From NCBI GenBank assembly GCA_934132805.1, contig CAKPAB010000030.1:1-15808 (forward strand): a stretch of 15,808 nt of DNA, written 5' to 3'. Below the pieces are notes generated by a model. It searched no databases and was not told the DNA's origin. It saw only the letters and a program-made list of their open reading frames with translations. Positions within the stretch are counted from its first letter, which is position 1. Every line of letters begins with the position of its first letter. The DNA is from an uncultured Clostridia bacterium. GTDB lineage: Bacteria; Bacillota; Clostridia; TANB77; CAG-508. A program made the translations under genes and the position numbers. Shown piece after piece: positions 1 through 7,123 of this stretch.

Positions 1-129
1 TTTTGCCTCTTTTGCCTTTTCAAATATTCCTGTATTTGTTAATGTTGATATTGATATTCCAGCTAATATCAATAAAATAATGATGGTTATTACTAACGCA
101 ATCAATGTTATTCCTTTTGTTTTTTTCAT
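1..129 (-). CDS. Type IV prepilin-like protein, N-terminal 43 residues (cut by window edge)
   Basis: My translation starts MKKTKGITLIALVITIIILL and continues with a hydrophobic stretch followed by ISTLTNTGIFEKAKEAK. A short basic leader ending in KG, then ITLIALVITIIILLILAG, is the class III signal of type IV pilins and pseudopilins. A prepilin peptidase cuts after the Gly and the new N-terminal residue is methylated. It normally has Phe at +1; here it is Ile, a variant I know from clostridial pilin-like proteins. A GGGGG-type ribosome binding site lies about 8 bases before the ATG. The gene runs off the left edge, so its globular domain, and whether it is a true pilin or another surface protein using the same signal, cannot be seen. 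It probably shares a transcript with the 27-codon ORF upstream, because the only good promoter lies before that ORF. Confidence 0.8.
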   Translation of the reverse strand, partial: MKKTKGITLIALVITIIILLILAGISISTLTNTGIFEKAKEAK

Positions 130-156
130 TTACTAAACCCCCTAATAATTAATATC

Positions 157-175
157 TTGTCAATTATTTTGACAA
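157..175. repeat. Perfect 7-bp inverted repeat upstream of the prepilin gene
   Basis: TTGTCAA, 5 bases, then TTGACAA forms a perfect dyad 28 bases before the prepilin start, between it and the small ORF. It has the size and symmetry of a repressor operator and could also form a short hairpin. A weak promoter (TTGTCA, 17 bases, TTAATT) could overlap it, but the -10 match is poor and I do not call one. An A/T-only imperfect hairpin lies next to it at 176-210. Confidence 0.4.
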
Positions 176-241
176 AAATTTTATTTTAAAATTCTCCAAA
201 ATAAAAATTTCTATATTATTAGTCTGTTTAGTTCTATTATT

Positions 242-325
242 TTATTTTTTCTGCTCCCTAAAGTGTAGCTCTCTCTCTCTCTCTCTCTCTACAGCTGCAG
301 GAGTTTCAGAATATATTTTATTCAT
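242..325 (-). CDS. 27-codon ORF with a Glu-Arg repeat, possible leader peptide
   Basis: The ORF reads MNKIYSETPAAV, then E-R-E-R-E-R-E, then LHFREQKK and a TAA stop. The Glu-Arg run is encoded by an (AG)11 dinucleotide tract. A strong Shine-Dalgarno (AGGAGAGG) sits 7 bases before the ATG, and a good promoter with extended -10 lies about 30 bases further upstream, so translation is plausible. I do not recognise the product. It has no membrane segment and is highly charged. The prepilin gene starts 112 bases downstream, so this could be a leader peptide, a small stand-alone protein, or a chance frame through a mobile repeat. Slippage in the AG tract would change the reading frame. Confidence 0.45.
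   Translation of the reverse strand: MNKIYSETPAAVERERERELHFREQKK
269..290. repeat. (CT)11 dinucleotide microsatellite
   Basis: Eleven uninterrupted CT units on the plus strand (AG on the coding strand) lie inside the 27-codon ORF. TGTAG and CTACA flank the tract as an inverted repeat. Such tracts are prone to slipped-strand mispairing. A gain or loss of a number of units not divisible by three would shift the frame of the ORF. Confidence 0.9.
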
Positions 326-354
326 TTGTGCACCTCTCCTTTTCTTATATCTAG

Positions 355-384
355 AGTATACCACACTTAAAACATACAATTCAA
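355..384 (-). promoter_or_regulatory. Sigma-A promoter for the small ORF and prepilin gene
   Basis: On the minus strand: -35 TTGAAT, an 18-base spacer, -10 TATACT, with a TG one base before the -10 (extended -10). Transcription would start near 348 and reach the Shine-Dalgarno of the 27-codon ORF after a short leader. Confidence 0.65.
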
Positions 385-411
385 CTATTTTTAGCATTGT
401 AACATAAATAT

Positions 412-450
412 AAAAATGTAGAAATATTTTTGTAATATTTCTACATTTTT
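412..450. terminator. Perfect 16-bp hairpin, possibly a second or bidirectional terminator
   Basis: Positions 412-427 pair perfectly with 435-450 around a 7-base loop. The outer end is A/T, so either strand gives a stem followed by U-rich sequence. It lies between the rny terminator and the promoter at 355-384 and may insulate the two units. The stem is mostly A-T, which weakens a pure terminator call. Confidence 0.45.
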
Positions 451-482
451 ATTATATCCAAAGATAAAAGAAGTATAGAAGC

Positions 483-514
483 AAAAAAATTGTGACTTTT
501 CAGCCACAATTTTT
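483..514 (-). terminator. Rho-independent terminator of rny
   Basis: On the minus strand an A-rich arm with TTGTGGC pairs with GTCACAA through 11 base pairs and one mismatch around a 6-base loop, and a run of U follows. The stem overlaps the TAA stop codon of rny, so termination comes directly after translation ends. Confidence 0.7.
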
Positions 515-2054
515 ATTTAGCGAACTCAACTGTTCTTGTCTCTCTAATAACATTAACTTTAATTTGTCCTGGATAATCCATTTCATTTTCAACCTTTTTA
601 GCAACATCTCTTGCCAAAATTGTCATTTGATCATCATTAATTTTATCAGGTTTAACAATAATTCTAACTTCACGACCAGCTTGAATAGCAAATGATTTTT
701 CAACTCCATCAAATGAATCTGCAATTTCTTCAAGATTTTGTAATCTCTTAATATATGCTTCTAGTGTTTCTCTTCTAGCTCCTGGTCTTGATGCACTTAT
801 TGCATCTGCAGCTTGAATTAATACTGCTTCTAATGTTTTTGGCTCTACATCTTCATGATGTGCTTCTACTGCATTTATCACTAATGGGTTTTCTTTATAT
901 TTTTTAAGAATTTCAACACCTATTTCTACGTGTGTTCCTTCCATATCGTGGTCTAATGCTTTACCAATATCATGCAATAATCCTGCTCTTCTTGCTAATT
1001 TTGCATCTAAGCCTAATTCTTCTGCCATTATTCTTGCTAAGTTTGAAACTTCTATTGAGTGGTTTAATACATTTTGTCCATAGCTTGTCCTGTATTTTAA
1101 TTTACCAATTAATTTTACTATGTCTGGATGTAAGCCTATTACTCCAGTTTCCAAAATTGCTCTTTCTCCCTCTTCTTTTATTGTTTCTTCTAGCTCTTGT
1201 TTTGCTTTTTCTACTACTTCTTCAATTTTTGCTGGATGTATTCTTCCATCCTCTATCAATTTTTCTAGAGCAATTTTTGCCACTTCTCTTCTTAATGGGT
1301 CAAAACCTGATAGAACTACTGCTTCTGGTGTATCATCTATTATTAGGTCTACTCCTGTTAATGTTTCTAAGGCTTTTATATTTCTACCTTCTCTACCAAT
1401 TATTCTTCCTTTCATTTCGTCACTTGGAAGTGCTACAATTGATACTGTAGTTTCTTGTGAGTGGTCTGCTGCGCATTTTTGAACTGCGTATGTTAACAAT
1501 TCCTTAGCGTTTTTCTTTGCATCATCTTTTGCCTTTTGATTTGCTTCTCTTATTATTGCTGCTTTCTCTGCAGTAACGTCTTTTTCAACTTCTTTTAGAA
1601 GTATATTTTGTGCTTCTTCTTTTGATAATGCTGCTATTTTTTGAAGTTCTTTTAGTTCTTGTTTGTGCAATTCGTCTATTTTTTGTTTTTCAGTTTCTAG
1701 TTCTTTTTCTTTTTTATTTAAACTTTCTTCTTTCTTTTCATAGTTTTCTGCACGTCTTTCTAAATTTTCTTCTTTTTGAATAATTCTTGTTTCTTGCTTT
1801 TGTACTTCGCTCCTTCTTTCTTTAATCTCTTGATCTAATTCTTTTCTACTGTTTACAATCTCTTCTTTAGCTTCAATAATTTTAGCTTTTTTGATGTTTT
1901 CTGCTTCTATTTTTGCCATATTTACAATTTTTTTAGATTCTTCTTCAGCACTGTGTATTTTAGATTCTGCAATTTTTTTTCTGTAAGCAATTCCTATGAT
2001 TACTCCTATTGCAAGTGAGATTAAGATAGCGGCGATTATGATTCCTATGTTCAT
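513..2054 (-). CDS. rny: Ribonuclease Y
   Basis: Membrane-anchored endoribonuclease that starts mRNA turnover in many Firmicutes as a substitute for RNase E. All family parts are visible in order: one N-terminal membrane helix (residues 3-23), a long Glu/Lys-rich coiled coil (about 25-195), a KH RNA-binding domain (about 203-265, GRIIGREG loop at 217-224), and an HD metal-dependent phosphohydrolase domain with H332 and the H361-D362 pair in LLHDIGKALDHD. The length of 513 is normal for the family. The ATG start has AGAGGTG 7 bases upstream. It is transcribed alone, from its own near-consensus promoter (2144-2172) to a terminator overlapping the stop codon. I see nothing missing or unusual, and the identification is secure. 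Confidence 0.97.
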   Translation of the reverse strand: MNIGIIIAAILISLAIGVIIGIAYRKKIAESKIHSAEEESKKIVNMAKIEAENIKKAKIIEAKEEIVNSRKELDQEIKERRSEVQKQETRIIQKEENLERRAENYEKKEESLNKKEKELETEKQKIDELHKQELKELQKIAALSKEEAQNILLKEVEKDVTAEKAAIIREANQKAKDDAKKNAKELLTYAVQKCAADHSQETTVSIVALPSDEMKGRIIGREGRNIKALETLTGVDLIIDDTPEAVVLSGFDPLRREVAKIALEKLIEDGRIHPAKIEEVVEKAKQELEETIKEEGERAILETGVIGLHPDIVKLIGKLKYRTSYGQNVLNHSIEVSNLARIMAEELGLDAKLARRAGLLHDIGKALDHDMEGTHVEIGVEILKKYKENPLVINAVEAHHEDVEPKTLEAVLIQAADAISASRPGARRETLEAYIKRLQNLEEIADSFDGVEKSFAIQAGREVRIIVKPDKINDDQMTILARDVAKKVENEMDYPGQIKVNVIRETRTVEFAK

Positions 2055-2143
2055 GAATCTACACCTCTTTCTTATTAAATTTTCAATGTTCGAATCAAAT
2101 ATATATATGTTATTTTCTAATATATTTTTTTCTTACCTCTTCT

Positions 2144-2172
2144 ATTTTACCGTTATTATTGTAAACTGTCAA
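2144..2172 (-). promoter_or_regulatory. Near-consensus sigma-A promoter of rny
   Basis: On the minus strand: TTGACA, a 17-base spacer, TAAAAT. Transcription would start near 2137, giving a 5' leader of about 80 bases before the rny ATG. The 92 bases between this promoter and the upstream transketolase gene (2173-2264) show only weak A/T symmetry and no convincing terminator. Confidence 0.85.
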
Positions 2173-2264
2173 GTGATTTTTAAGAATTTGGCATAGATTT
2201 TACTCTAATCGTTGCAATTAACCGCTTATAAAAAATTTTTTCTTTTTAGCGTCTAACCTTTATA

Positions 2265-3086
2265 TTACTTTAATTCTTTCATTGCTTGTTCATATTGTTC
2301 TGTATTTGGTGCTTTTCCGTGCCATTCTGCCTTGTTTTCCATAAATGATACTCCTTTACCTTTTATAGTTTTAGCAATTATACAAACAGGCTTATTTTTT
2401 ATATTTTTAGCAACATCAAAAGCGTCAATAATTTCTTGTATATTATGTCCATCAATATTTATAACTTGAAACCCAAAACTTTTAAACTTTTCATCAATAG
2501 GATATGAACTCATAACCTCTTCAATAGTTCCATCTATTTGCAAATTATTGTTATCAACAATTACACACAAATTGTCTAACTTATATTTACTAGAAGCCAT
2601 AGCAGCTTCCCAAACTTGACCTTCTTCTATTTCTCCGTCTCCCATTATACAATACACTCTGTAGTTTTTATTGTCTAATTTGCCTGCAATTGCCATTCCA
2701 TTTGCAGCTGATAGTCCTTGTCCTAATGAGCCTGTTGTCATGTCTACTCCAGGTATTTTCTTCATATCTGGATGTCCTTGTAATCTGCCTTCTATTTTTC
2801 TTAATGTTTGTAATTCTGATGTTTCAAAAAAACCTCTTTGTGCTAATGCTGAATATAGTGCAGGTGCACAATGTCCTTTTGATAATACTAATCTATCTCT
2901 GTTTTCGTCTTTTGGGTTTTGTATGTCTATATTCATTTCGTAAAAATATAAAACTGTTATTATGTCTGCAATTGATAGTGAACCCCCTGGGTGTCCTGAT
3001 TGTGCTGAGTATACTGCTTCTATAATTCCTTTTCTTATATTTTTTGCAATTTCACTTAATTTGTTTATGTCATTTGTTTTCTCCAT
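2265..3086 (-). CDS. Transketolase, N-terminal (thiamine diphosphate-binding) subunit
   Basis: N-terminal half of a split transketolase of the non-oxidative pentose phosphate pathway, which moves two-carbon ketol units between sugar phosphates. At 273 residues it holds only the diphosphate/Mg-binding domain. Visible motifs are GHPGGSLS (31-38), SKGH (69-72), MTTGSLGQGLS (116-126) and the thiamine diphosphate motif GDGEIEEG (149-156) ending in NNN (179-181), plus H256. I chose the ATG at 3086, which has AGAAGGAAG just before it, over a longer frame starting at TTG 3104 that would run through that ribosome binding site. It follows ftsH after a terminator-like hairpin. The C-terminal (pyrimidine-binding) subunit, normally the next gene, is absent: the next gene downstream is rny. 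A partner encoded elsewhere is needed for activity. Confidence 0.92.
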   Translation of the reverse strand: MEKTNDINKLSEIAKNIRKGIIEAVYSAQSGHPGGSLSIADIITVLYFYEMNIDIQNPKDENRDRLVLSKGHCAPALYSALAQRGFFETSELQTLRKIEGRLQGHPDMKKIPGVDMTTGSLGQGLSAANGMAIAGKLDNKNYRVYCIMGDGEIEEGQVWEAAMASSKYKLDNLCVIVDNNNLQIDGTIEEVMSSYPIDEKFKSFGFQVINIDGHNIQEIIDAFDVAKNIKNKPVCIIAKTIKGKGVSFMENKAEWHGKAPNTEQYEQAMKELK

Positions 3087-3102
3087 ATTCTTCCTTCTTT
3101 CC

Positions 3103-3136
3103 AAAAAGGACTTGTTTTTTTATTTTTCACAAGTCC
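3103..3136 (-). terminator. Hairpin terminator or attenuator between ftsH and the transketolase gene
   Basis: On the minus strand GGACTTGT pairs perfectly with ACAAGTCC around a 13-base A-rich loop, followed by five U. The U-run ends 16 bases before the transketolase ATG, directly against its ribosome binding site. I see no promoter between hairpin and gene, so it probably acts as a partial terminator that lowers transketolase expression relative to ftsH. Confidence 0.6.
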
Positions 3137-3154
3137 ATTTTAAAATTTATATTT

Positions 3155-4954
3155 TTAATTTTCGAAAATTTCTTTAAATTCTTGTTCATTAATCTTTTCT
3201 TTAGCAAGTAGTGTTTGTGCAATAATGTCTAATTTGTCCCTGTGTTCAATTAATAGTTTTTGTGCATTATTGTATGCTTCATCTATTAAGCTTTTAACTT
3301 CTGCACCAATTTTGTCTCCAATATTTTCACCAAATACGAACATATCGTTTTGCTCTTTTCCTTGGAAGTCAATTGGTCCTAGATTGTCGCTCATTCCGTA
3401 TTTTGTTACCATTTCTCTTGCAATTTTTGTTGCAACTTCTATGTCATTGCTTGCTCCTGTAGAAATATCGTCTAGTACTAGTTTTTCTGCTGCTCTACCG
3501 CCTAATAATGCTATTAGTTTTTCTTTCATTTCTGTTTTTGATATATAATATTTGTCTTCATCAGATTTATACATTGTATATCCACCAGCAACTCCTCTTG
3601 GTATAATAGATACTTCTTTTACGTCTGTTTGTGTTGGCAAGTATTTGCTTACAACTGCATGTCCAGCTTCGTGATATGCTGTTAATTTTTTGTCTTTTTC
3701 TGAATATACTCTAGTTTTCTTTTCTAATCCTACTGTTACCTTTTTAACCGCTTCTTCTATATCTATTTTTTCTATTTCATCATGTTTATTGATTGTTGCT
3801 ATAATTGCTGCTTCATTTAAAATATTTGCAAGCTCTGCTCCTGTAAATCCTGCTGTGTCTTCTGCTATGCTTTCTAAATTTACATCTTCTGATAACATTT
3901 TATCTTCAGCATGTATTTTTAAAATTTCTAATCTTCCTTTTAAGTCAGGTACTGGAATTGTTATTTGTCTGTCAAATCTTCCTGGTCTTAATAATGCCTT
4001 GTCTAACATTTCTGGTCTGTTTGTTGCAGCTAGTACTATTATTGTTTCTTCTGAACTAAAACCATCCATTTCTACTAATAATTGGTTTAGTGTTTGGTTA
4101 TTTTCTGTTTCTGCTCCACTGTTTGATGTTCTTCTGGCTCCTATTGCATCTATTTCGTCTATAAATACTATACATGGTGATAATTTTCTTGCTTTGTCAA
4201 ATAGTTTTCTTACTCTTGATGCTCCAAGTCCTGCAAACATTTCGATAAATTCTGAACCACTCATTGATATAAATGGTACATCTGCTTCTCCTGCAATTGC
4301 TTTTGCTATTAATGTTTTACCTGTTCCTGGTTTTCCATATAATAGCACTCCTTTTGGTATTTTTGCTCCCATTTTTGTGAATTTTTCTGGTTTCTTTAAA
4401 AAGTCTACTATTTCTATTAGCTCTTCTTTTTCTTCATCTAGTCCTGCAACATCTTTAAATTTTATTTTTGTTTTTCTTTCTGTGTCATCATATATTTGAC
4501 CTTTTTCTCCAAGTCCTTGCATTTTAAATATCATTACAAATAATGCAATCATTATTATTGTAGGCAATAGACTTAGTAGTGTTGCTGATATTTGTGTTAT
4601 GGCACTTTTTGGTTTTTGTATTAATTCTATTTCATTTCCTTCTGCTACTTTTTGTTGTATCAATTCTATAAATGCTTCTGTGTTTGGTACAACGGATTTC
4701 TTTTCTTCATCTACATTTTTTACTTTTACTTTTACTGCTGTACTTCCTACTGTCATTTCTATTTTCTCTATGTTTCCATATGATATTTCTTTTATTAAGT
4801 CTGTATATGCTAATGTTTTATCATCTTGATTTTCATTTTTGTTAATGTAGAGAATAGCTAATAGTGACATAATTATTATTAATGCTATTAATATTATTGA
4901 GGATATTAATAGTTTTTTGTTATTTTTACTGTTTTTATTTTTGTCCATTTGCAT
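3155..4954 (-). CDS. ftsH: ATP-dependent zinc metalloprotease FtsH
   Basis: Membrane-bound AAA+ protease that degrades misassembled membrane proteins and some regulators. Order of parts: N-terminal helix (15-37), a small external domain (about 45-115), second helix (about 123-145), AAA+ domain with Walker A GKPGTGKT (207-214), Walker B IVFIDEIDA (262-270) and second region of homology with RPGRFDRQ (323-330), then the M41 protease domain with zinc motif HEAGH (428-432) and the likely third ligand D504 in STGASND. Length 599 is normal for Firmicutes. The pore loop reads MFAGLGA where MFVGVGA is usual, a mild variant. ATG 4954 has AAGGA 5 bases upstream. It sits 40 bases after the DUF1189 gene, in an operon with cell-wall genes, which suits envelope quality control. 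Confidence 0.97.
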   Translation of the reverse strand: MQMDKNKNSKNNKKLLISSIILIALIIIMSLLAILYINKNENQDDKTLAYTDLIKEISYGNIEKIEMTVGSTAVKVKVKNVDEEKKSVVPNTEAFIELIQQKVAEGNEIELIQKPKSAITQISATLLSLLPTIIMIALFVMIFKMQGLGEKGQIYDDTERKTKIKFKDVAGLDEEKEELIEIVDFLKKPEKFTKMGAKIPKGVLLYGKPGTGKTLIAKAIAGEADVPFISMSGSEFIEMFAGLGASRVRKLFDKARKLSPCIVFIDEIDAIGARRTSNSGAETENNQTLNQLLVEMDGFSSEETIIVLAATNRPEMLDKALLRPGRFDRQITIPVPDLKGRLEILKIHAEDKMLSEDVNLESIAEDTAGFTGAELANILNEAAIIATINKHDEIEKIDIEEAVKKVTVGLEKKTRVYSEKDKKLTAYHEAGHAVVSKYLPTQTDVKEVSIIPRGVAGGYTMYKSDEDKYYISKTEMKEKLIALLGGRAAEKLVLDDISTGASNDIEVATKIAREMVTKYGMSDNLGPIDFQGKEQNDMFVFGENIGDKIGAEVKSLIDEAYNNAQKLLIEHRDKLDIIAQTLLAKEKINEQEFKEIFEN

Positions 4955-4994
4955 TTTGTTCCTTATTTTGTATTTAGGTTTTTATTGGTTTTAC

Positions 4995-5918
4995 CTATAA
5001 ACCGCTTTCTTCTTGTCCATCATCTTCTTGCTTTTCTTCTTTTTCTTTTTCTTGTTTTTCAACTTCTACAATCTTTTCTACTTCTCCTTGTTTTTTGTTG
5101 AATTCTAATTTTAACATACATATAGCTGCCATAATATATATTGATGCTAATAATGCATATAATACTTCAAAATATGTTATTTTAAATTGGAAAAATGCAT
5201 TTATAATTATATATATAATATTTAAAAGTATTGGTAATGTTATGGCATATACTCCCATGTTGAATACTGCTACATATCTTATTTTTAATTTTAAAATCAT
5301 TGTTGCTATATATCCAAATATGCTTATAATAATTATATAGAATAATGTGTTTATTAAGTAAATTATAAATGCATAGATAAATAATGATAAAGTTAGGCTT
5401 AAATATATATTCATTATTCCTTTTCCATTTAGATATTCAACTAAATTTTGTTTATTAAATTCTGTTATTCCAACTTGTCCTAACAGTTCATTGTAATTGT
5501 ATTCTGCTGTTCCATTTTCTTGTAATATAATTTTATTTTTTAATATAATTATTGCATTTTCATTGTTTTTATATTCTTCTATTTTTTGTTCATCTTCTGT
5601 ATTTGTGTCTATTATGATTTTTCCGAAAATGTCGTTTTCGTCTATTATTGGCTCTTCTGTTTCTACTTGTAATGTCTCATTACTATATGTTAGTTCTGGT
5701 ATTCTTTCGTTTATATAGCTTGCAATTTCTTTTATTTTTAGGCTTGTTCTATATACTGTTACTAAAGATGATGCTAATCCTATTATTAGAACTAGTATTA
5801 TTAAATATTTGATTGAGCTTTTTAATCCTTCTGCTGATAGTTCTGGATATTTTTCTATTTTAGTTGTTGAATACCATACTTTTTTAAAAAATCCTTTTTT
5901 CACCTTTATTTCCTCCAT
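4995..5918 (-). CDS. DUF1189 family integral membrane protein
   Basis: A 307-residue membrane protein with the DUF1189 layout: a short basic N-terminus (KGFFKKVWYS), one helix (about 36-57), an acidic extracytoplasmic region of about 110 residues, a cluster of about four helices (about 172-275), and a Glu/Lys/Gln-rich cytoplasmic tail. The family is known in Firmicutes but its function is not established. ATG 5918 lacks a clear ribosome binding site, while GGAGG falls inside its first codons and sits 8 bases before an in-frame GTG at 5903. The true protein may therefore start at VKKGFFKK, five residues later. It lies between alr and ftsH with short gaps and is probably co-transcribed. One speculative link is that it is an FtsH partner or substrate. 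Confidence 0.8.
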   Translation of the reverse strand: MEEIKVKKGFFKKVWYSTTKIEKYPELSAEGLKSSIKYLIILVLIIGLASSLVTVYRTSLKIKEIASYINERIPELTYSNETLQVETEEPIIDENDIFGKIIIDTNTEDEQKIEEYKNNENAIIILKNKIILQENGTAEYNYNELLGQVGITEFNKQNLVEYLNGKGIMNIYLSLTLSLFIYAFIIYLINTLFYIIIISIFGYIATMILKLKIRYVAVFNMGVYAITLPILLNIIYIIINAFFQFKITYFEVLYALLASIYIMAAICMLKLEFNKKQGEVEKIVEVEKQEKEKEEKQEDDGQEESGL

Positions 5919-5941
5919 TTTCTACACCATTGTTAATTTTT

Positions 5942-7072
5942 TTAACAACTCCAGTCTCTAGGTATTTGGCTATCTATATGCTTAATATTTGCATTAAATA
6001 TAACTTCATCACCTATTGTTACTTCTTTTCCTGTTACATCAACAGTAACATGATATGTTCCTACTCGTCCTAATATTGGACATTTTTGTTCATTTATTGT
6101 TACATATAATTGTTGCTTTTTAAATGCATCTTTTATATCTCTTACTACATATCTAATTTTATCTATTGTTCTAAACATATCTCTACCTGTCTCAAGGTTT
6201 ACACCGTCCATATATCCGCATGGAATTATTGCAACTTGCATTTCTTTTTTTGTTGTGTATGTGTTTGAATATCCAATGTTAAAGTTTTTTGGAAGTGTTT
6301 TTATTTCTGTAATATTTGATTTTAAATATCCTATTTTTTTTAGCCCCATAGAGTTTTTGAATGCTATCCTGCCTGTAAATGCTGAGCCTATTCTTACTGC
6401 ATTTAAATGCATGTTAGGAAATTTTACAAATGCTGATGTGTTACATACATGTAGCATTCCAGTCTCTATTTCATTCATTTTTAATACTTCTATGCATTTT
6501 ATAAATCTTTCAAATTGTTCTTTTGTATATTTGTCATCATAATATGCATTAGAAAAGTGTGTGAATGTTCCTTCTATTTTTATGTTTTTTAATGGTTTTA
6601 TTGTTTTTATTATTTCATCTCTATTATTATAAATAAAACCGTATCTTCCAAATCCTGTATCTATTTTTAGATGTACTTTTATTTTCTTATTTATGGCTTG
6701 TCCTATTTTTTCTATTTCTTCTGCAGATTCTTTAGATCCTATTGTTAATATTATATTATTTTCTATTAATGTTTCTATTTCTTTTTTTATAGATGTTGAT
6801 GAAAGCATTAAAATCTGTGCTTGTTGTTCTGTTATTCCTGATTTTCTTAATTTTAATGCTTCTTCTATTGTTGAAACAGCTAAAAAGTTTATTCCATTGT
6901 CTATTAAGAAATTTGAATATTCTACAATTCCTAATCCATATCCGTTTGCTTTTACTACTGCTATTATTTTTACTTTTCTTCCTTTATCGTCTGGTAAGTT
7001 TTTTTCAGCATATTCTTTTATTTTGTCTATGTTATATCTTAAATCTTCTTTTTTTATTACTACTGATTTCAC
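5942..7072 (-). CDS. alr: Alanine racemase family PLP enzyme, divergent
   Basis: PLP-dependent racemase, expected to make D-alanine for peptidoglycan. Numbered from a GTG start at 7072 (376 residues), which has GGAGG 5 bases upstream; a longer frame from TTG 7102 would run through that site. PLP lysine K41 lies in VVKANGYGLG. VHLKIDTGFGRYGF (133-146) and R227 are in place. Y268, 19 residues before the GYMDG tyrosine Y287, matches the catalytic Tyr265/Tyr284 spacing of the Geobacillus enzyme. Odd points are RIGSAFTG in place of the usual RPGIALYG, GTYH (338-341) in place of the CMDQ substrate-site motif, and about 24 extra residues between the GYMDG and GRVG motifs. The alanine racemase fold is certain; substrate preference is less so, and serine or another amino acid is possible. 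It follows femAB closely. Confidence 0.88.
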   Translation of the reverse strand: MKSVVIKKEDLRYNIDKIKEYAEKNLPDDKGRKVKIIAVVKANGYGLGIVEYSNFLIDNGINFLAVSTIEEALKLRKSGITEQQAQILMLSSTSIKKEIETLIENNIILTIGSKESAEEIEKIGQAINKKIKVHLKIDTGFGRYGFIYNNRDEIIKTIKPLKNIKIEGTFTHFSNAYYDDKYTKEQFERFIKCIEVLKMNEIETGMLHVCNTSAFVKFPNMHLNAVRIGSAFTGRIAFKNSMGLKKIGYLKSNITEIKTLPKNFNIGYSNTYTTKKEMQVAIIPCGYMDGVNLETGRDMFRTIDKIRYVVRDIKDAFKKQQLYVTINEQKCPILGRVGTYHVTVDVTGKEVTIGDEVIFNANIKHIDSQIPRDWSC

Positions 7073-7123
7073 TATTTCCTCCCATTGTGCTAAATGCTCC
7101 AATTGAGCCTAATTTGTAAGATT

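Noticed and set aside
269..290. CRISPR or direct-repeat array
   Set aside because: It is a simple dinucleotide tract without spacers.
1120..1482. Plus-strand open frame of 120 codons
   Set aside because: It lies fully inside rny on the opposite strand, has no ribosome binding site, and its composition is what antisense reading of an AT-rich gene gives.
2173..2264. Possible terminator after the transketolase gene
   Set aside because: There are only A/T symmetries (AAAAAATTTTTT) and a 4-bp pairing; no stable stem with a U-run.
3690..4499. Plus-strand open frame of 269 codons rich in Ser, Ile and Phe
   Set aside because: It is antisense to the ATPase and protease domains of ftsH, where conserved motifs prove the minus strand is coding. 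No family resemblance is seen.
7073..7102. Longer N-terminus of alanine racemase from TTG 7102
   Set aside because: The extension reads through a GGAGG site ideally placed for GTG 7072, and the family normally starts near the residues after that GTG.
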